A DNA stretch of 64,000 bases from contig NZ_CP146101.1 of assembly GCF_037023745.1 (NCBI RefSeq), forward strand, positions 5,968,001-6,032,000, in the 5' to 3' direction. How positions within the stretch are numbered: the first letter of the stretch is position 1; each line of letters begins with the position of its first letter. Source of the DNA: Streptomyces sp. SCSIO 30461. GTDB taxonomy: Bacteria > Actinomycetota > Actinomycetes > Streptomycetales > Streptomycetaceae. The position numbers and the translations under genes were made by a program. Under the pieces are notes generated by a model, which saw only the letters and a list, made by a program, of their open reading frames with translations, was not told where the DNA came from and searched no databases. Of the stretch, positions 1 to 9,028 are shown piece by piece.

Positions 1-798
1 GGCGACGACGACATCATCCCGCGCGCGTACCGGCACGGCGACGACCTGCGCCGGGTGCACTGGCGCTCCACGGCTCGGTACGGCGAGTTGATGGTCCGCC
101 GCGAGGAGCAGCCGCAGCGGACCAGGTGCACGGTGCTGCTGGACACCCGTGGCATCGCCTACCAGGGCACGGGGCCCGACTCGGCCTTCGAGTGGGCCGT
201 CTCGGCGACGGCGTCGGTGCTGGTGCACATGCTGGAGCGGGGCTTCACGGTGCGGTTGCTGACCGACACGGGGAGCTCGGTGCCCGGTGCGGGCGCCGAC
301 GGCTACGCCGGGTCCACCCAGGACACCGCGGACTCGGCGGGCCTGATGCTGGACACCCTCGCGGTCGTCGACCACTCCGACGGCGCGGGGCTGTCCCGGG
401 CCCATGACGTGCTGCGCGGCGGCAACGAGGGCCTGCTGGTCGCCTTCTTCGGCGATCTCGACGAGGAGCAGGCGGCGGTCGCCGCCCGGATGCGGCAGCG
501 TTGCGGCGCCGCTGTGGCCTTCGTGCTGGACAGCGGCACCTGGCTGACCGGCGGGGCGGTGGCGGGCGCGGTCGAGGAGCGACTGCGCGCGCTGCGCGAG
601 GCGGGGTGGACAGCGGTGGCGGTACCGGCGGGTGGGCCGCTTCCCGAGCTGTGGCGCCTCGCGGCCGGTGAGCGGCCGGACTCCGTCCCCACCGGTCCTT
701 CGGGGACTGCGGGTTCATCCGGTTCGTCGGATTCGTTCGGCCCGTCGAGTTCATTCGGTTCGTCGAGTTCATTCGGTTCGTCGGGGGGACGGTCATGA
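1..798 (+). CDS. DUF58 domain protein, C-terminal part (5' truncated by window)
   Basis: The reading frame is open from the first base, so the start codon lies outside the window; 265 residues are visible. The opening segment carries the DUF58 hallmark: an R-x-G-D-D stretch followed by VHWRSTARYGELMVR and EEQP. DUF58 proteins are membrane-anchored, vWA-like and usually encoded with a MoxR AAA+ ATPase and a transglutaminase-like membrane protein. The second partner follows here with an ATGA overlap, so the genes are co-transcribed. The last 25 or so residues are an odd Ser/Phe/Gly-rich tail made by an 18-bp tandem duplication. The cellular role of this family is unsettled; envelope or complex assembly is the usual inference. 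Confidence 0.9.
   Translation, partial: GDDDIIPRAYRHGDDLRRVHWRSTARYGELMVRREEQPQRTRCTVLLDTRGIAYQGTGPDSAFEWAVSATASVLVHMLERGFTVRLLTDTGSSVPGAGADGYAGSTQDTADSAGLMLDTLAVVDHSDGAGLSRAHDVLRGGNEGLLVAFFGDLDEEQAAVAARMRQRCGAAVAFVLDSGTWLTGGAVAGAVEERLRALREAGWTAVAVPAGGPLPELWRLAAGERPDSVPTGPSGTAGSSGSSDSFGPSSSFGSSSSFGSSGGRS
744..779 (+). repeat. 18-bp in-frame tandem repeat (2 copies) in DUF58 gene tail
   Basis: Two exact 18-bp units (GTCGAGTTCATTCGGTTC) are followed by a partial third and preceded by diverged ones. The length is a multiple of three, so copy number can change without a frameshift. They encode the Ser-Phe-Gly tail of the DUF58 protein. Confidence 0.85.
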
Positions 799-3335
799 GT
801 GGTCGCACACGGCTGGCCCTGTGTGCCTTCGCCGCCACGGTGCTGGCCTCCGGCGCCCTGTCGCCACTGGTCGAACCGGCGACCTGGATCCTGCTCGCGG
901 CACTCCTGGTGGGCGTGCAGAGCGGGATCGGCGCTCTGACCCGCCGGGTGCCGCTGGCCAGGCCGCTGACGGTGGCCGTACAGGCCGTCGTGGCCGTGCT
1001 GCTGCTCACGCTGTGCTTCGCACGGGAGCAGGCGCTGCTCGGGGTGGTTCCGGGCCCGGACGCTTGGATGCACTTCGGCGATCTGCTGTCGTCGGGAGTA
1101 GCGGACGTCGGCCGCTACGCGGCCCCGGCGCCGGCCACCGAGGGCATCAAACTCATGCTGGTCGGCGGTGTGCTGCTGATCGGTCTCCTGGTGGACGCGC
1201 TCGCGGTGACCTTCCGCAGCGCCGCCCCGGCCGGTCTGCCCCTGCTGGCGCTGTACTCGGTGGCCGCGGCGCTGTCCGGTGGCGATGCCAGCTGGCTCTG
1301 GTTCCTGCTCGCGGCTACCGGCTATCTACTGCTCCTACTCGCGGAGGGCAGGGACCGGCTGTCGCAGTGGGGCAGGGTCTTCGGTGGTACGCCGCAGGCC
1401 GCGAGCCGCACGGCGGGCGGGCTCGAACCAAGTGGTGGCGGGCCGCAGGCGCCGGTGCGCACCGGTCGCAGGATCGGTGTGCTCGCCCTCGGGGTGGCAC
1501 TGGCCGTCCCCGCCATGCTTCCCGCGCTGAACGGCGGGCTGCTGGGCGGAGTGGGCGACGGGCCAGGGGCAGGCAGCGGGGGCGGCGGTGAGATCAGCGC
1601 GGTCAACCCGGTGGTGACCCTCCAGGACACGCTCAACCAGCCCGAGAAGCGCGAGTGGCTGAAGTACAAGACCAACGCCCCCGACGTCAGCGGCATGTAT
1701 CTGCGGCTGATGGCGCTGAACCAGTTCGACGGGGACTCCTGGAAGTTCTCCAAGCGTCCGGTGACCGACATCCCCGAAGAGCTGCCCACGCCCGACGGCC
1801 TCAGTGACTCCGTGGCGACCACCGAGGTGCGTACGAACATCTCGGTCGCCGGTTCCTACCGGCAGGGTTGGCTTCCGATGCCGTTTCCCGCGGCGAAGGT
1901 GGAGGTCGGCGGCAAGTGGCGGTTCGACCCGGCCCGCAGGACGATCATCGGCGACCACGGGCAGACCACGAGCGGACTGCAGTACAAGGTCACCAGTCTG
2001 GTGGTGAATCCGACCCGTGAGCAGCTCGCCGCCGCGCCCAGGGCTCCCGAGGCGGTGCTGAAGGAATACACCCAGGTGCCTCGGGAGCTGCCCGCCGACG
2101 TGCGGGAGACCGCCCTGCGGGTGACCGCGGGCGCGTCGAACGACTACGAGCGGGCGGTGAGACTCCAGGAGTGGTTCGCGACGAAGGGCGGCTTCAGGTA
2201 CTCGACCCGGGTGGATTCGGGCGGTGGGGTCGAGGGGATCTCCCGGTTCCTGAAGAGCAAGCAGGGATTCTGCGTCCACTTCTCGTTCTCGATGGCCGCG
2301 ATGGCCCGCTCGATGGGCATCCCCGCACGGGTCGCCGTCGGCTTCACTCCCGGTTCGCCAGTGACGGGCGGGGCGATATCGGTCACCAATCGCGACGCCC
2401 ATGCCTGGCCGGAGCTGTACTTCGAGGGCGCCGGATGGACCCGCTTCGAACCCACTCCCACACGCGGCAGCGCTCCGGACTACACGCAGTCGCAGACGCC
2501 GTCCGACACGCCCAGTGCCCCGGCGCAACCCGATCCGAGCAGTCCGTCGGCCGCTCCGGCCGCCCCGTCCGGCTCGCCGAGCTGCTCGGCCCAAGACCAG
2601 CGGCTTGGGGAGTGCGGTGCCGCGGCCCCCAAGGACACAACGGGAACCACTGACCAGGGTCCCTCGTTCCAGGCGGTCCTGGGGTGGAGCCTCGTCGCGG
2701 TCGCGGTCGTGCTCGTACCGCTGATGCCGATGCTGTGGCGGCTGAGAGCGAGGGCGCGCAGGCTCGGTTCGGACCGGCATGTCCGTACGTCGGGGAAGAC
2801 GCCCGGACGGACCCCCGGGACTGCCGACGCGCCGCTGGTGGAGCCGGACGCGAACTCGACCGCCTTGCAGGGCGAGCCGGACGCCCCGGCAGCTGGCGCG
2901 CGGACCTTGGCCGCCTGGCGGGAGGTCTGCGATTCGGCCTGGGACCACGGCATTCCCCCGGACGATTCGCTGACGCCGCGCAAGACCGCGGCGCGAATCG
3001 TCCGGCTCGGGCGCCTGGACGGCAGCGGCGCGAGAGACGCAGCCGACGCCGTCCACCGGATGGCCGGGGCTGTGGAGCAGGTGCTGTACGCACCGGCCCC
3101 GGGTCCGGTGTCCGGGCTCGCGGACGATGTGCGGCGGGTCCGCTCCGGACTGTCCGCCCAGGCGAGCCGTGGCATCCGTCTTCGGGCTCTGTTGCTGCCG
3201 CGCTCATCCGTGCGGATCGTATGGGCGCTGGCCGAGCGGTGGGCCGGGGTGACCGAGCAGTGGGCAGCCACTCGCGACCGGTTCCTCGCCCCTGTGGCCA
3301 GCCGACTCCGCCGACTCGTACGCCATGGCGGCTGA
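795..3335 (+). CDS. TgpA-type membrane transglutaminase-like protein (DUF3488/transglutaminase/DUF4129)
   Basis: An 846-residue membrane protein. Several N-terminal hydrophobic segments (about residues 1-235) precede an extracytoplasmic transglutaminase-core domain, a Ser/Pro/Ala linker, one more membrane segment near 630-650 and a cytoplasmic DUF4129-like tail. The papain-like catalytic residues are visible: Cys493 in KQGFCVHFS and His536 in NRDAHAWPELYFEG. The third position reads RFEPTP, Glu552 where Asp is common. The start overlaps the upstream stop as ATGA, so it is translationally coupled to DUF58. Such operons are common in actinobacteria. The substrate is unknown; envelope protein or peptidoglycan work is inferred. 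Confidence 0.9.
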   Translation: MSGRTRLALCAFAATVLASGALSPLVEPATWILLAALLVGVQSGIGALTRRVPLARPLTVAVQAVVAVLLLTLCFAREQALLGVVPGPDAWMHFGDLLSSGVADVGRYAAPAPATEGIKLMLVGGVLLIGLLVDALAVTFRSAAPAGLPLLALYSVAAALSGGDASWLWFLLAATGYLLLLLAEGRDRLSQWGRVFGGTPQAASRTAGGLEPSGGGPQAPVRTGRRIGVLALGVALAVPAMLPALNGGLLGGVGDGPGAGSGGGGEISAVNPVVTLQDTLNQPEKREWLKYKTNAPDVSGMYLRLMALNQFDGDSWKFSKRPVTDIPEELPTPDGLSDSVATTEVRTNISVAGSYRQGWLPMPFPAAKVEVGGKWRFDPARRTIIGDHGQTTSGLQYKVTSLVVNPTREQLAAAPRAPEAVLKEYTQVPRELPADVRETALRVTAGASNDYERAVRLQEWFATKGGFRYSTRVDSGGGVEGISRFLKSKQGFCVHFSFSMAAMARSMGIPARVAVGFTPGSPVTGGAISVTNRDAHAWPELYFEGAGWTRFEPTPTRGSAPDYTQSQTPSDTPSAPAQPDPSSPSAAPAAPSGSPSCSAQDQRLGECGAAAPKDTTGTTDQGPSFQAVLGWSLVAVAVVLVPLMPMLWRLRARARRLGSDRHVRTSGKTPGRTPGTADAPLVEPDANSTALQGEPDAPAAGARTLAAWREVCDSAWDHGIPPDDSLTPRKTAARIVRLGRLDGSGARDAADAVHRMAGAVEQVLYAPAPGPVSGLADDVRRVRSGLSAQASRGIRLRALLLPRSSVRIVWALAERWAGVTEQWAATRDRFLAPVASRLRRLVRHGG

Positions 3336-3677
3336 CGGAGTGAGGTGAGTGGGCCCGGCCGCCGGGCACCGCACTGTCCGGGTCCACACGCGCCTGGCGA
3401 CCCGGCCGAGGGGTGATTGTTCCCCCTGTCGGGTCCCGGTCCGCTCCCCCCGGAGCGGGACCGGCCCACTGATGCCGCCGTGGGAGGTCTCCGCACGGCG
3501 CGGCGGCATGGGGTCTCCCCGGCTTCGGTGACGGATCAAGGAGCGAGGGGTGACCGCTGAGAAGCGGTCACCCCTCGGACTCGGAGTGGTATGTGGTTTT
3601 CCCGAACCCGTACGCGGTTTCCGGTCGGGACGCTCGGGTGGCGTCGTGGACGGCGACGATCAGGATGTGGTGGGGGC
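3336..3677. other. Intergenic region between convergent tgpA-like and DUF3040 genes
   Basis: About 340 bp with no convincing gene. It holds the strong hairpin at 3544-3577 and otherwise GC-rich sequence. Short frames on both strands lack family features. Confidence 0.6.
3544..3577. terminator. Perfect 15-bp hairpin terminator, probably bidirectional
   Basis: Arms 3544-3558 and 3563-3577 are perfectly complementary around a GAGA tetraloop. It lies between the convergent tgpA-like gene (ends 3335) and DUF3040 gene (ends 3678), so it can terminate both. Confidence 0.85.
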
Positions 3678-4067
3678 TCAGTGGCCCTGCTCATCGCGGC
3701 GGCGCTGCCACCGCTGCTCGATCCGGTCCATCACGGACCGGCGCTGCCTGGGCTGCCGACGCGCCTGCTGCGCCCCGGGGCCCTGCTCGCCCGGCTTGGG
3801 CGCCTTGCGCCAGCCGGTGACTGCGAGGACCGCGCAACCGAGCATGACGAGAAAGCCCACCACACTGATCCAGATCACTGTGGTGACCATTCCGGCCATG
3901 AGGAGCGCGATACCCACCAGGAAGCCGGCGATCGCTTGGTAGACCCGTCGCCGGGTGTACGTACGCAGCCCGCTTCCCTCGAGCGCTGTCGCGAACTTGG
4001 GATCTTCGGCGTACAGCGCTCGCTCCATCTGCTCGAGCATTCTCTGCTCGTGCTCTGAGAGCGGCAC
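3678..4067 (-). CDS. DUF3040 domain membrane protein
   Basis: A 129-residue protein opening with the typical DUF3040 N-terminus (MPLSEHEQRMLEQMERALYA). It has two adjacent transmembrane helices (about 45-88) and a basic, Gln/Arg-rich C-terminal tail. This is the usual architecture and length for this actinobacterial family, commonly found near cell-division genes. The reverse-complement leader carries AGGAGG-like sequence just upstream of the ATG. No biochemical function is established. Confidence 0.88.
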   Translation of the reverse strand: MPLSEHEQRMLEQMERALYAEDPKFATALEGSGLRTYTRRRVYQAIAGFLVGIALLMAGMVTTVIWISVVGFLVMLGCAVLAVTGWRKAPKPGEQGPGAQQARRQPRQRRSVMDRIEQRWQRRRDEQGH

Positions 4068-4337
4068 GGAGTCCTCCTAGTCGTCGGTCGCTGGGGCGAC
4101 CGGTAAACGGCCCTTTCAGGATAGGCAGGGAATCACGCCGGTGAAACCCGTCCACTGCCCAATTCGCTGCCATAGGGCCGTCATGGCGGCCCGACTGCTG
4201 AAGCGTTGATTCCCCAGCCGCCGTCCCGTCATGCCGGACGATGTCCCCCGATCATACGGGGCCGACGCCCCGAAAGGGGGATGAGTGACGTACTCCGTCT
4301 GCGGCTGCCGTGCTGATCAGCGGCGCGGAGGCCGGTC

Positions 4338-5126
4338 TCAGGCGTGCTTTTCGCCCAGGACGTGGAGCTGGGTGGCGACCGCGTGGAAGGCCGACAGCTC
4401 GGCCGCGGCCTCCTCCAGCTTCAGCAGAGCCTCGAGGGCGCCGGGCTCGGTGTCCACGAGGACGCCCGGGACGAGGTCCGCGAACACCCGCACTCCGTGC
4501 ACGGCACCGACCTTCATCCCGGCAGCGGCGACCAGGTCGGCGAGCTGCTCGGCGGAGAAGCGGCGAGGAACCGGGTCGCCCTCGCCCCAGCGTCCCGCCG
4601 GGTCGGCGAGTGCGTGCCTGGCCTCGGTGAAGTGTCCGGCGAGCGCCCTGGCCAGGACGGCTCCGCCCAGGCCCGCCGCGAGCAGGCTGAGCGAGCCGCC
4701 CGGGCGCAGGGCTTCCGCGGTGTTCCGCACGCCCTCGGCGGGGTCGTCGACGTACTCCAGCACACCGTGGCAGAGCACGATGTCGAAACCGCTCCGGTCC
4801 ACCACGTCGAAGAGGCCGTGGATATCGCCCTGGACTCCGCGCACACGGTCGGCGACATCGGCTTCGGCGGCCCGGCGCTCCAGCGCGAACAGCGCGTTGG
4901 GGCTGGGGTCGACGACGGTGACACGGTGTCCCAGGCGGGCGGCGGGCACGGCGAAATTGCCGGAGCCGCCGCCGGTGTCCAGGACGTCCAGCGCGTCCTT
5001 CCCGGTCGCCCTGGAGCGGCGGTCGAGGGCGTCCTTCAGGACATCCCAGACCACAGCGGTTCGGAGGGAAGCCCGGGAAGGTCCGCCCTCGGTGCGGGGC
5101 CGCTGGGGGCGCGTCTGGTCCGGCAC
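4338..5126 (-). CDS. Class I SAM-dependent methyltransferase
   Basis: A 262-residue Rossmann-fold methyltransferase. Motif I is clear (VLDTGGGSGNFAVPAA, about residues 48-63), with the acidic end of strand 2 in VTVVDPSPNAL and a post-motif region GFDIVLCHGVLEYVDDP. The family resembles CmoM/UbiE-like enzymes but the acceptor cannot be read from sequence. It lies 78 nt downstream of the HEPN gene on the same strand and is probably co-transcribed with it. Translation starts at the ATG giving MPDQTRPQRP. Confidence 0.85.
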   Translation of the reverse strand: MPDQTRPQRPRTEGGPSRASLRTAVVWDVLKDALDRRSRATGKDALDVLDTGGGSGNFAVPAARLGHRVTVVDPSPNALFALERRAAEADVADRVRGVQGDIHGLFDVVDRSGFDIVLCHGVLEYVDDPAEGVRNTAEALRPGGSLSLLAAGLGGAVLARALAGHFTEARHALADPAGRWGEGDPVPRRFSAEQLADLVAAAGMKVGAVHGVRVFADLVPGVLVDTEPGALEALLKLEEAAAELSAFHAVATQLHVLGEKHA

Positions 5127-5204
5127 GGCAGTTGACTCCTCGGCGGGGCGTGTGACGGTGCAGGCCCCACCCTATTGCCTCCGCACACCTCCCGGCCCTC
5201 CCCG

Positions 5205-5840
5205 TCACCCCGCGGCATTCCCCCTTCCGGCAGCGCCGGAAGCGCTGTCATCCACCGTCGGCCGGCCGGGTCCGGCGGTCGCCGCTCCGCCGGGGCCGGC
5301 CCCGGACTCCGCACCGGCGGTCGGCAGCACCGGCTGGAGCGAGAGCATCCGCTCGACGAGCCGGAGGAACATGGCCGCGTCACGCAGCAGATCGTCGGCG
5401 TCGCGGGCGCTCGCAGCGCCCTGGATGCCCGCCTCCGCGCGCGCCCTGCGCCGCGCGCCGGAAGCGAACAACGCGCTCCACTCGGTGAGCTCGGGGGCTG
5501 TCTCCGGGAGCACCTCCCAGGCGGACCTTATGCGGGCCCTGCGCCGCGGATTGGTCTCGGGCCGCCCGCGAACGGCGAGCACGGCGGCGGCGGTGCGCAG
5601 CGCCGCGAGGTGGGCGGTCGCATAGCGCTCGTTGGGCGTGGGCAGCCCGGCGGCCTCTTCGAGACCGGCGTGGGCTTGGGCGAGCAGTTCGACGGCGGCG
5701 GGCGGCGCGGACGAGCGCCGCAGGACGGGATGGATGTCGCCCGCCGGACCACCCTGCGAGGGCAGTGGGGAACCGGGCAGTGAGGGGGCAGGGCCGCCTG
5801 TGCGGAGCCGGTGTGCGGCAGCGGCGTAGGAGCTGGCCAT
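5205..5840 (-). CDS. SAV_6107-family HEPN domain protein
   Basis: A 211-residue helical protein with a Pro/Ser/Gly-rich first 50 residues and an all-alpha HEPN-like core (about 45-185; AVELLAQAHAGLEEAAG onward). The family is recognised from Streptomyces as SAV_6107-type HEPN. The canonical R-x4-6-H ribonuclease motif of toxic HEPN proteins is not evident, so toxin activity should not be assumed. It is upstream of the methyltransferase on the same strand. An AGGAGG ribosome-binding site precedes the ATG, and a 13-bp palindrome (5856-5868) lies just upstream. Confidence 0.75.
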   Translation of the reverse strand: MASSYAAAAHRLRTGGPAPSLPGSPLPSQGGPAGDIHPVLRRSSAPPAAVELLAQAHAGLEEAAGLPTPNERYATAHLAALRTAAAVLAVRGRPETNPRRRARIRSAWEVLPETAPELTEWSALFASGARRRARAEAGIQGAASARDADDLLRDAAMFLRLVERMLSLQPVLPTAGAESGAGPGGAATAGPGRPTVDDSASGAAGRGNAAG

Positions 5841-5966
5841 GACGAACCTCCTGTCGTCGTGTCACGACACGGTGGCCGTGTGTGTCCATACTGGAGGGCG
5901 CCACTGACAATTGAGCCTGACCTGTGCTTTTGCCTGCGGAGGTGAGCTCCGGGAGTAGCGGTTAGG

Positions 5967-6866
5967 GTGATGAGGGATCAGGTGGGACCCTTCGGAGCGG
6001 TCATGCGGGAACACGACGCGGACCCGCCCGACAACGCGCAGCAGCTCCTGCTCACCCTCGGGCGCCTCGTCGACCAGGCCCTGGAGCGGATCGAGTTCCA
6101 GCGGGCCAGGGTCGAGCTGGCCATGGCGCTCCAGCGCCATATGCTCCCGCCCGAGCTGCCGAGGCTCCCCGGAGTGCGCATCGGCGCCCGCTACGCACCG
6201 TCGCGGGACGGGCTCGCCGTGGGGGGTGACTGGTACGACGCCTTCCTGATGCTGGACGGATCGCTCGGACTGGCGATCGGGGACGTCCAGGGGCACGACG
6301 CCGAGGCAGTGGCCTTCATGGGCCAGGTACGCACCAGTCTGCGGGCGCTCGCCGAGGCGACGAGCGATCCGGGCGAAGTGCTGAGCCGCACCAACGACCT
6401 GCTGATCTCCATGGGCTTCGGACTGTTCGCGACCTGCTGCTTCCTGCGCTTCGATCCGGGCAGCAGAGACCTCGCGGTGTCCCGAGCCGGTCACGTCCCG
6501 ATGGTGTGGGCAGCTGCCGGCGGCCACTCGGGAATCGCCCTGGACCGCGGCGGCCCGCCGCTCGGCATCCTCCCCGGAGAGCGCTATCCGGTGACGCACC
6601 GGAGGCTCACCGAGGCCGGGGTGCTCGTCCTGATCACCGACGGCGTGGTGGAGGGCCCCGACTACCCGATGGAGTCCGGCCTCGCCGAGGTGGTCCGGTT
6701 GGTGCGCGCCGGATTCGACGCCGACCCCGACGTGCTGGCCTCCGCCGTGATCAAGGTGGCGGAGCTGACCGGCCACCGCGACGACGCAGCCGTACTGGTC
6801 GCCCGCTACGACGGCACTCCCGACGAGAGTCTCCTCGCCGATCCGCCCGGCACCTCGGCCCCGTGA
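5967..6866 (+). CDS. PP2C/SpoIIE-type serine/threonine phosphatase
   Basis: A 299-residue protein: a short helical N-terminal region (to about residue 50; LLLTLGRLVDQALERIEFQ), then a complete PP2C/SpoIIE (RsbU-like) domain. Metal-ligand motifs are visible: GGDWYDAF, GDVQGHDAEAVAF, ITDGVVEG and GHRDDAAVLVAR. Such enzymes dephosphorylate anti-sigma-factor antagonists or other Ser/Thr phosphoproteins. There is no PAS, GAF or kinase domain, so the input is unknown. The start could be 5967 or 5970 (adjacent Met codons) or Met13; the first is used. Confidence 0.88.
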   Translation: MMRDQVGPFGAVMREHDADPPDNAQQLLLTLGRLVDQALERIEFQRARVELAMALQRHMLPPELPRLPGVRIGARYAPSRDGLAVGGDWYDAFLMLDGSLGLAIGDVQGHDAEAVAFMGQVRTSLRALAEATSDPGEVLSRTNDLLISMGFGLFATCCFLRFDPGSRDLAVSRAGHVPMVWAAAGGHSGIALDRGGPPLGILPGERYPVTHRRLTEAGVLVLITDGVVEGPDYPMESGLAEVVRLVRAGFDADPDVLASAVIKVAELTGHRDDAAVLVARYDGTPDESLLADPPGTSAP

Positions 6867-6964
6867 CCCTCGGTCCGCGGACCCCCGGGGGGGAAGTGCC
6901 CTGACGCCCCCCGGTCCCCCGGACCACCCGACTCGCCGAGCGCCGCACGGCGGCGCAGACTGCT

Positions 6965-7948
6965 GTGGTGCGCAAGGAGGAGGTCCGGGGCCACGGGATC
7001 ACGGTGCTGTGGATCCTCGCTGTCGCCGCCGTCTACTACGGAGCCGCCCAGCTGGGTCTCCTCCAGCAACTGGTGCGCGGCCAGGTCACCCCCCTGTGGC
7101 CGCCGACCGGGCTGGCGCTGGCCGCGCTGCTTCTGCTGGGGTCGCGGGTGTGGCCCGGCATCGCGCTCGGCGCCTTCCTGACCAATGTGTCCATCGGTCC
7201 CACTCCGCTCGCCGTCCTGGTGATCGTCGCCGGGAATACCCTGGCGCCGATCGTGGCGTACCTCCTGCTGCGCCGCGCGGGCTTCCGTTCAGAACTCGAC
7301 CGGCTGCGTGACGGGCTGCTGCTGGTCTTCCTCGGCGCGCTCACCGGAATGCTGATCAGTGCCACGGTGGGCAGCAGTGTGCTGATGATCTCGGGGGCAC
7401 TGGCTCCCGGCTCCTTCTGGCCGACCTGGTCCGTGTGGTGGACGGGGGACGCGATGGGCGTACTGGTGGTCACGCCGTTCGTGCTGGTGCTGCGCAGACT
7501 GCGGTGGCCCGCCGACGCCAGTGCGGTCCGCTGGGCGGAGGCGGTGGCACTGACGCTGTGCGCCATCGCGGCCACGATGCTGGCCACGCAGTCCACGAGT
7601 TCATCGCTGCTGTTCCTGGTGTTCCCGGTGCTGATCTGGGCGGCGTTCCGGTTCCGGTTGGCGGGTGCGGCGCCGTGCGCACTCGGCGTCTCGATCATGG
7701 CGGTACTCGCCTCCGCGCGGCGTACCGGTCCGTTCGCGGATCAGGACCTGTTCGCCAGCATGGTCACGCTCCAGGCGTTCAACGGCTCCACGGCGCTGGT
7801 GGCCCTGCTGCTCGCGGCAGTCATTGCGGAGCGGAACGAGACCCATGAGGAGATCAAACGGGTCTGCAAGCGGCTGGAGGAGATGGTCGCGAACATCGAG
7901 CCCGGCAACCCCGGCAACCCCGGCAACCCTCGCGGTCCGGAGCGCTGA
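6965..7948 (+). CDS. MASE1-domain integral membrane protein
   Basis: A 327-residue protein that is mostly a MASE1 membrane-sensor domain with about eight hydrophobic segments. Signature stretches include PLWPPTGLALAALLL and VWWTGDAMGVLVV. MASE1 normally sits at the N-terminus of histidine kinases or GGDEF proteins; here it ends in a short helix (NETHEEIKRVCKRLEEMVAN) with no output domain. The C-terminus is a (Gly-Asn-Pro)3 repeat from a 9-bp tandem repeat. It starts at a GTG 98 bp after the PP2C phosphatase and may be co-transcribed, so a sensor-phosphatase link is possible but unproven. Confidence 0.82.
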   Translation: MVRKEEVRGHGITVLWILAVAAVYYGAAQLGLLQQLVRGQVTPLWPPTGLALAALLLLGSRVWPGIALGAFLTNVSIGPTPLAVLVIVAGNTLAPIVAYLLLRRAGFRSELDRLRDGLLLVFLGALTGMLISATVGSSVLMISGALAPGSFWPTWSVWWTGDAMGVLVVTPFVLVLRRLRWPADASAVRWAEAVALTLCAIAATMLATQSTSSSLLFLVFPVLIWAAFRFRLAGAAPCALGVSIMAVLASARRTGPFADQDLFASMVTLQAFNGSTALVALLLAAVIAERNETHEEIKRVCKRLEEMVANIEPGNPGNPGNPRGPER

Positions 7949-8028
7949 ACCTCTGCAGTACTCGCAGTCCGGAGCGCTGAACGTGCCTCACCGGAAGGCG
8001 AATTTGTCTCCGCGGAGATCAGGCGCTA

Positions 8029-8058
8029 ACTTTTGAACTGACCAGTCAGTTCAAAAGT
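8029..8058. promoter_or_regulatory. 30-bp palindromic operator, probable TetR site
   Basis: Perfect 14-bp arms (ACTTTTGAACTGAC at 8029-8042 and its complement at 8045-8058) surround a CA centre. It ends 13 bp before the GTG of the ABC ATPase gene, the first gene of an operon that ends with a TetR-family regulator. Symmetry, size and position fit TetR autoregulation. Confidence 0.85.
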
Positions 8059-8071
8059 ATGGAGGGGGTCC

Positions 8072-9028
8072 GTGGAAACGCACGGGGCGGCCGTCACCGC
8101 CGAGAACTTCGGGCTCAAGGGCCCGCGCGGCTGGGCCTTCCGGGGTGTGGGCATCAAGGCCGAGCCGGGTTCGCTGATCGCGGTCGAGGGCCCGTCGGCC
8201 TCGGGCCGCACCTGCCTGCTCCTCGCCCTCACAGGCCGGATGAAACCCTCGGAGGGGCATGCGGAGGTCGCCGGGCTGCGACTGCCGCGGAAGATGGCCA
8301 CCGTACGTCAGGTCACCGCGCTCGGACCGGTCCAGGGTGTCAGCGAGCTGGACCCCGCGCTCACCGTCGCCGAACACCTGCGGGAGCGCGCGATGCTCCA
8401 ACGGCGGTACGACGGCTCCCTGCGGGCGCTGCTGCGTCCGCGCGGCGAGCGGCGGGCGGCGGCGCTCGCCCGTGTCGAGGAGGCCCTGCGGACCGCGGGC
8501 CTCGACGTGGAGATGCTACCGAAGGGGAACCGCACATCCGTGCGGGATCTGGAGCGCCTGGAGGCACTGCGCCTGTCGATCGCGCTCGCGATGACCGGGC
8601 GGCCCCGGCTGCTGGCCGTCGACGACATCGACCTCAAACTCTCCGACGCGGAACGGGCCGAGGCCTGGGATCTGCTGCGCGGCATCGCCGCCCAGGGCAC
8701 GACCGTCCTCGTGGCGTGCAGCCAGGCGCCGGATGGCGTGGTGCTGATCAGCACCGGGACGCAGCCGGCGGAAGCGACCGGCACGACCGCCGCCGACACG
8801 GCGGACACCACCGCCCCGATCGCCCCGGCCACCGGGAAGCACGAGGTCCGCCAGGGCCGCGAGACACGCGCCGAGGGCGCCGACGGCACCGGCACGGACA
8901 GCGGGAGCACCGACGCCTCCGAGGGCAGCGAGCACGCCGAGCACGCCTCGGATACCAGGGAAATCAAGGACACCGAAGACACCGAGGAGGGGGCGGACGA
9001 TGCGCTCGCCGAAACTGGCCGCGCTTGA
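8072..9028 (+). CDS. Degenerate ABC transporter ATP-binding protein (YhgE/Pip partner)
   Basis: A 318-residue ABC-ATPase-like protein (domain about 1-230) with a long acidic, Thr/Ser/Asp-rich tail. Catalytic motifs are altered. The Walker A region reads GPSASGRT, with Arg in place of the invariant Lys. The signature region reads DLERLEALRL in place of LSGGQ. Walker B ends LLAVDDID, with Asp where the catalytic Glu is expected. The last 29 bp overlap the start of the YhgE/Pip gene. The start is a GTG preceded by GGAGGGG. It probably binds nucleotide weakly or plays a structural role; hydrolysis is doubtful. Confidence 0.85.
   Translation: METHGAAVTAENFGLKGPRGWAFRGVGIKAEPGSLIAVEGPSASGRTCLLLALTGRMKPSEGHAEVAGLRLPRKMATVRQVTALGPVQGVSELDPALTVAEHLRERAMLQRRYDGSLRALLRPRGERRAAALARVEEALRTAGLDVEMLPKGNRTSVRDLERLEALRLSIALAMTGRPRLLAVDDIDLKLSDAERAEAWDLLRGIAAQGTTVLVACSQAPDGVVLISTGTQPAEATGTTAADTADTTAPIAPATGKHEVRQGRETRAEGADGTGTDSGSTDASEGSEHAEHASDTREIKDTEDTEEGADDALAETGRA

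Noticed and set aside
5205..5840. HEPN toxin of a toxin-antitoxin pair
   Set aside because: There is no R-x4-6-H ribonuclease motif and no MNT nucleotidyltransferase or small antitoxin beside it; the neighbour is a methyltransferase.
7931..7985. Short direct repeat TCCGGAGCGCTGAAC after the MASE1 gene (two copies 32 bp apart)
   Set aside because: It looks like a small local duplication around the stop codon. There is no inverted repeat, insertion boundary or regulator to link it to.
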